Assembly (NCBI RefSeq): GCF_023016265.1
Contig: NZ_CP095412.1
Coordinates: forward strand, 4,402,001 to 4,466,000
Length of the DNA: 64,000 nucleotides
From: Blastococcus sp. PRF04-17
GTDB taxonomy: Bacteria > Actinomycetota > Actinomycetes > Mycobacteriales > Geodermatophilaceae
Direction: 5' to 3'
A model generated the notes under the pieces. That model saw nothing but the letters and a program-made list of their open reading frames with translations, ran no database searches and had not been told where the DNA came from. Below, one piece after another: positions 61,113-64,000 of this stretch. Positions within the stretch are counted from its first letter, which is position 1. Each line of letters opens with the position of its first letter. A program made the translations under genes and the position numbers.

Positions 61113-62737
61113 GCAGTGCGGCGTCGGCCGGGCCGGCCGGGGAGGTCGCCCCCGGGCCGGACCGGCCGCTCACGATGAGCGGCATCAGCAAGTCCTTCGG
61201 TCCGGTCCGGGCCCTCACCGATGCCGACTTCGAGCTGGCGCGCGGCGAGGTGCACGGTCTGGTGGGCGGCAACGGGGCCGGCAAGACGACGCTGATGAAC
61301 GTCCTCTACGGCCTCTACCGCCCCGACGCCGGAGAGATCCGCGTCGACGGGCGCGAGGTGCACATCCGGTCCCCGCGGGACGCCATCGACCTCGGGATCG
61401 GCATGGTGCACCAGCACCTGTTGCAGGTGTCGACGTACTCGGTCGTCGAGAACGTCGTGCTCGGCACCAGCGGCAGCTCCGGCGGGCTGCGCAACGCCGC
61501 CCGCCGGATCAGCGAGCTCTCCGACCGCTTCGGCCTGTCCGTGGACCCCCGGGCGCGGACCGACCGGCTCTCGGTGGGCGCCCGCCAGCGGGTGGAGATC
61601 CTCAAGGTGCTCTACCGCGGCGCGCGGATCCTCATCCTGGACGAGCCCACCAGCAGCCTCACGCCGCAGGAGGTCGACGGCCTGTTCGCCTCGCTGCGGG
61701 GGATCGTCGCCGAGGGGACCAGCGTCGTGTTCATCTCGCACAAGGTGCGCGAGGTGCTGGCGATCTGCGACCGCATCTCCGTGATGCGCGACGGACGCCG
61801 GCTGACCACGGTGCGGCGCGCGGACACCGACGCCGGAGGGCTGGCCTCGCTGATGGTCGGCGAGCTCGCCGAGCCGTCCTCCGACGTCGCCGCGGCCCTC
61901 GGCCTCGGCGCGGTGGGCACGGCGGGCGAGGCGGCTCCGACGGGGACGCCGGAGCCCCCGGCGGCTCGCACGGAGCCGGCCCGGGCCCGCCTCGCGGTCA
62001 GCGACCTCGTCGTCCACAACGACCAGGGCGTCCCCGCGCTGCACGGCGTCGATCTGGCCGTGGCCGCCGGAGAGGTGCTCGGGGTCGCGGGGGTGGCCGG
62101 CAACGGTCAGGTCGAGCTGGCCGAGGCGCTCGCCGGCGTCCGCCCGGTGCACCGCGGCAGCGTCCGGGTCGACGGGGAGGATCTCGCCGGCCGGACCACC
62201 CGCCGCTGGCTCGACGCCGGCGTGGCCTACGTGCCCGAGGACCGCCACCGCGACGGAATCCTCGGTGCTGCCACGGTCACCGACAACCTGCTGCTCGGCT
62301 CCCAGCGGGAAGCCGCCTTCCGCCGGGGCGGGCTGATCGACTGGCGCAAGGTGCGCCAGCACGCGCAGACGACCATCGACAACTACGCGATCAAGACACC
62401 GGGTGCCGACGCCCCGGCCGGCAACCTCTCCGGCGGCAACATCCAGCGGCTGGTGCTGGCCCGGGCCTTCGGCCGTGAGCCCGCGGTGCTGGTCCTGCAG
62501 AACCCGACCCGCGGCCTGGACCTGCGCTCGGCCCGGTTCGTCTACGACCGGGTCCAGGAGGCCCGCGAGCGCGGCTGCGCCGTCGTCCTCATCTCCGAGG
62601 ACCTCGACGAGCTCAGCCTGCTCGCCGACCGGATGGTCGTCCTCTACTCCGGCCGGATCGTCGGCGAACGCCGGCGCGGCCACTACGACGCCTACGCGCT
62701 CGGCCGTCTCATGGCCGGCGTCCAGGAGACCGCATGA
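61109..62737 (+). CDS. Nucleoside/sugar-type ABC importer ATPase (double domain)
   Basis: 542 residues, ATG at 61109 overlapping the BMP stop. Two ABC domains: the first with GGNGAGKTT, Q-loop MVHQHLLQV and Walker B ILILDEPTSSL; the second with GVAGNGQVELAE in place of Walker A, signature LSGGNIQRL and LVLQNPTRGLD, degenerate as usual in this RbsA/NupO type. It powers uptake of the BMP-bound substrate. Confidence 0.92.
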   Translation: MSSAASAGPAGEVAPGPDRPLTMSGISKSFGPVRALTDADFELARGEVHGLVGGNGAGKTTLMNVLYGLYRPDAGEIRVDGREVHIRSPRDAIDLGIGMVHQHLLQVSTYSVVENVVLGTSGSSGGLRNAARRISELSDRFGLSVDPRARTDRLSVGARQRVEILKVLYRGARILILDEPTSSLTPQEVDGLFASLRGIVAEGTSVVFISHKVREVLAICDRISVMRDGRRLTTVRRADTDAGGLASLMVGELAEPSSDVAAALGLGAVGTAGEAAPTGTPEPPAARTEPARARLAVSDLVVHNDQGVPALHGVDLAVAAGEVLGVAGVAGNGQVELAEALAGVRPVHRGSVRVDGEDLAGRTTRRWLDAGVAYVPEDRHRDGILGAATVTDNLLLGSQREAAFRRGGLIDWRKVRQHAQTTIDNYAIKTPGADAPAGNLSGGNIQRLVLARAFGREPAVLVLQNPTRGLDLRSARFVYDRVQEARERGCAVVLISEDLDELSLLADRMVVLYSGRIVGERRRGHYDAYALGRLMAGVQETA

Positions 62738-63819
62738 CCGCCCCCGTCCTGACCGAACCGGATGCCGAGGCGCCGGTGCCCCGCGGCCGGCTCTTCCGTC
62801 TGCTCCGCGGGCTGCTGCCCTACGTCCTGGCGATCGTGGCCGCGTTCGTCGTCTCGGGCATCGTCATCGCCGCGCTCGGCTACGACGCGATGGGCGCGTT
62901 CCGGACCATCCTCACGACGTCCTTCCGGACCGACTTCGGCTTCACCGAGACGCTGACGAAGTGGGTGCCGCTCACGCTCCTGGCGCTGGGCTTCACCATC
63001 CCCTTGGCCGTCGGCCGGTTCAACATCGGTGGCGAGGGCCAGCTGCTGGTCGGCGCGACCGCGTCGGCCGGCGTGGGCATCGTCTACGCCGACCTGCCCA
63101 TGGCGGTCCTGCTGCCGATGGTCGTCGTCGCCGGCGTCCTGGCCGGTGTCGTCTGGGCCGGGATCGCCGCGTTCCTCATGGGCCGGTTCGGGGTCAACGA
63201 GATCCTCAGCACGGTGCTGTTGAACTTCGTGTCCTTCCAGGTCGTCGATTACGCCGCCACGGAGGTCTGGTCGGACCCGGCCGCGGGCGTGGCCGCCACC
63301 CAGCGCGTCGGGCTCGGCGCGGTGCTGCCCGACATCGGCGGCCCACCCGGGGTGCACGCCGGCATCCTGCTCGCCGGACTGGTCGCGCTGGCCACGATCG
63401 TGGTCACCCGCGGCACGGCCGCGGGCTTCGAGTTGCGCGCGGCGGGCACGAACCCGCGGGCCGCCGGTATCAACGGCATCCGGGTCGAGAAGGTTGCGGT
63501 GATCGCGCTCATCGTCGGCGGCGCGCTCGGCGGACTCGCCGGGGCCCTCGAGGTCAGCGGCGTGCACAGCAGGGCGATCGAGGGCATGCAGTCCAACTTC
63601 CTGCTGCTCGGCATCATCATCGGGCTGATCGCCCGCGGCAGCGCGCTCTGGGTGCCCGTCGTGGCGTTCGGCATCGCGATCCTCGAGGTCGGTGCCAGCT
63701 CGATGCAGCGCACCGTCGGAGTCCCGGCCGAGATGGTGCTGATCATCGAGGCGCTGATCCTGATCTTCCTGCTGCTCTCCGACGTGATCGCAGCGCGCCT
63801 GGCGAGGAGAGCGGCATGA
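62734..63819 (+). CDS. Nucleoside-type ABC importer permease 1
   Basis: 361 residues, ATG overlapping the ATPase stop. About nine helices; the family loop FNIGGEGQLLVGATASAGVGI and FGVNEILSTVLLNFVSFQVVDY are clear, with the ATPase-contact RAAGTNPRAAGINGIRV. NupP/YufP type. Overlaps the next permease by four bases. Confidence 0.92.
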   Translation: MTAPVLTEPDAEAPVPRGRLFRLLRGLLPYVLAIVAAFVVSGIVIAALGYDAMGAFRTILTTSFRTDFGFTETLTKWVPLTLLALGFTIPLAVGRFNIGGEGQLLVGATASAGVGIVYADLPMAVLLPMVVVAGVLAGVVWAGIAAFLMGRFGVNEILSTVLLNFVSFQVVDYAATEVWSDPAAGVAATQRVGLGAVLPDIGGPPGVHAGILLAGLVALATIVVTRGTAAGFELRAAGTNPRAAGINGIRVEKVAVIALIVGGALGGLAGALEVSGVHSRAIEGMQSNFLLLGIIIGLIARGSALWVPVVAFGIAILEVGASSMQRTVGVPAEMVLIIEALILIFLLLSDVIAARLARRAA

Positions 63820-64000
63820 GCGAGTTCACGTCCCTGGCCCAGCTCACGGTGATCGCGATGGTCCCGTACCTGCTGGCCTCCCTCGGCACGATGCTGGGCG
63901 GGCTGGCCGGCGTCTTCAGCGTCTCCCAGGAGGGAGTCATGCTGTTGGGCGCCTCGGTCGGCTTCCTCATCAGCTTCGCCACCGACAGCAGCACGCTCGG
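63816..64000 (+). CDS. Nucleoside-type ABC importer permease 2 (3' end outside window)
   Basis: ATG at 63816 overlaps the stop of permease 1. The visible 61 residues (VIAMVPYLLASLGTMLGGLAG then FSVSQEGVMLLGASVGFL) match the second permease of these importers (NupQ/YufQ). The gene continues past the window. Confidence 0.88.
   Translation, partial: MSEFTSLAQLTVIAMVPYLLASLGTMLGGLAGVFSVSQEGVMLLGASVGFLISFATDSSTL

Noticed and set aside
1-64000. tRNA, rRNA or tmRNA genes and integrase attachment sites
   Set aside because: I saw no cloverleaf-like sequence or rRNA segment on either strand and no duplicated att-like repeat; a covariance search would be needed to exclude them fully.

Overview
High-GC DNA (about 70% G+C, strong G/C third-position bias, frequent GTG starts, GGAGG-type ribosome sites, a Mycobacterium-like plsB-plsC-WS/DGAT locus, a canonical actinobacterial SOS box). 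The content fits a soil actinomycete, most likely Geodermatophilaceae (Blastococcus, Geodermatophilus or Modestobacter type). Genus is inference; no rRNA gene is present to settle it.

Region 1 (1-18.7 kb) is an accessory island. It begins with the end of an IS481-like transposase. A nine-gene leftward operon follows (7650 back to 855). It encodes a D,D(35)E Mu/TniA-like transposase, a TnsC/TniB/MuB-like AAA ATPase, a 697-residue protein with an XRE helix-turn-helix and six small unknown proteins. All eight junctions are 4-base stop/start overlaps. A perfect LexA box lies 185 bp upstream. A rightward defence-like block follows: type III restriction-modification mod/res (res is frameshifted just before its nuclease motif), a PD-(D/E)xK-like protein, an unknown helical protein, DUF6308-like and DUF4268-like genes (the latter frameshifted), two small proteins related to one in the transposition operon, a zinc-ribbon-like protein and a winged-helix protein beside a TTGCCA repeat array.

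Region 2 (18.7-36.3 kb) looks like chromosomal backbone: NUDIX hydrolase, DUF817, methyltransferase, SpoIIE-type phosphatase, PlsB and a HAD-acyltransferase-WS/DGAT fusion (glycerolipid synthesis), secreted M14 carboxypeptidase, small membrane proteins, YghZ-like aldo-keto reductase, alpha/beta hydrolase, LPLAT-like acyltransferase, DUF4334 and DUF1275.

Region 3 (36.3-48.7 kb) is a catabolic cluster. It holds a TenA/PqqC-fold (HDO-like) putative diiron oxygenase, a Rieske ferredoxin, a FAD ferredoxin reductase, an aldehyde dehydrogenase, a second Rieske protein, a gamma-glutamyltransferase-family Ntn-hydrolase, RidA, HbpS/GlcG, a PucR-type regulator, an MFS exporter and a large permease. The oxygenase and permease promoters share TGCACA-N17-TGTGCA, so they probably form one regulon. 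The substrate is not evident.

Region 4 (48.7-51.7 kb) is an arsenic module: two ArsR repressors, an AqpS-like channel and ArsC, divergent from ArsI/CadI across a promoter with an overlapping operator.

Region 5 (51.7-64 kb) carries a DUF4132 protein and its small partner, a coiled-coil protein, a YihY-family membrane protein, a CAP-domain lipoprotein, a DinB protein, an SDR, a frameshifted GGDEF protein and a nucleoside/BMP-type ABC importer that runs off the end. Five genes in the window are broken by single-base-type indels in or beside G/C runs, which suggests residual sequencing error in at least some of them.
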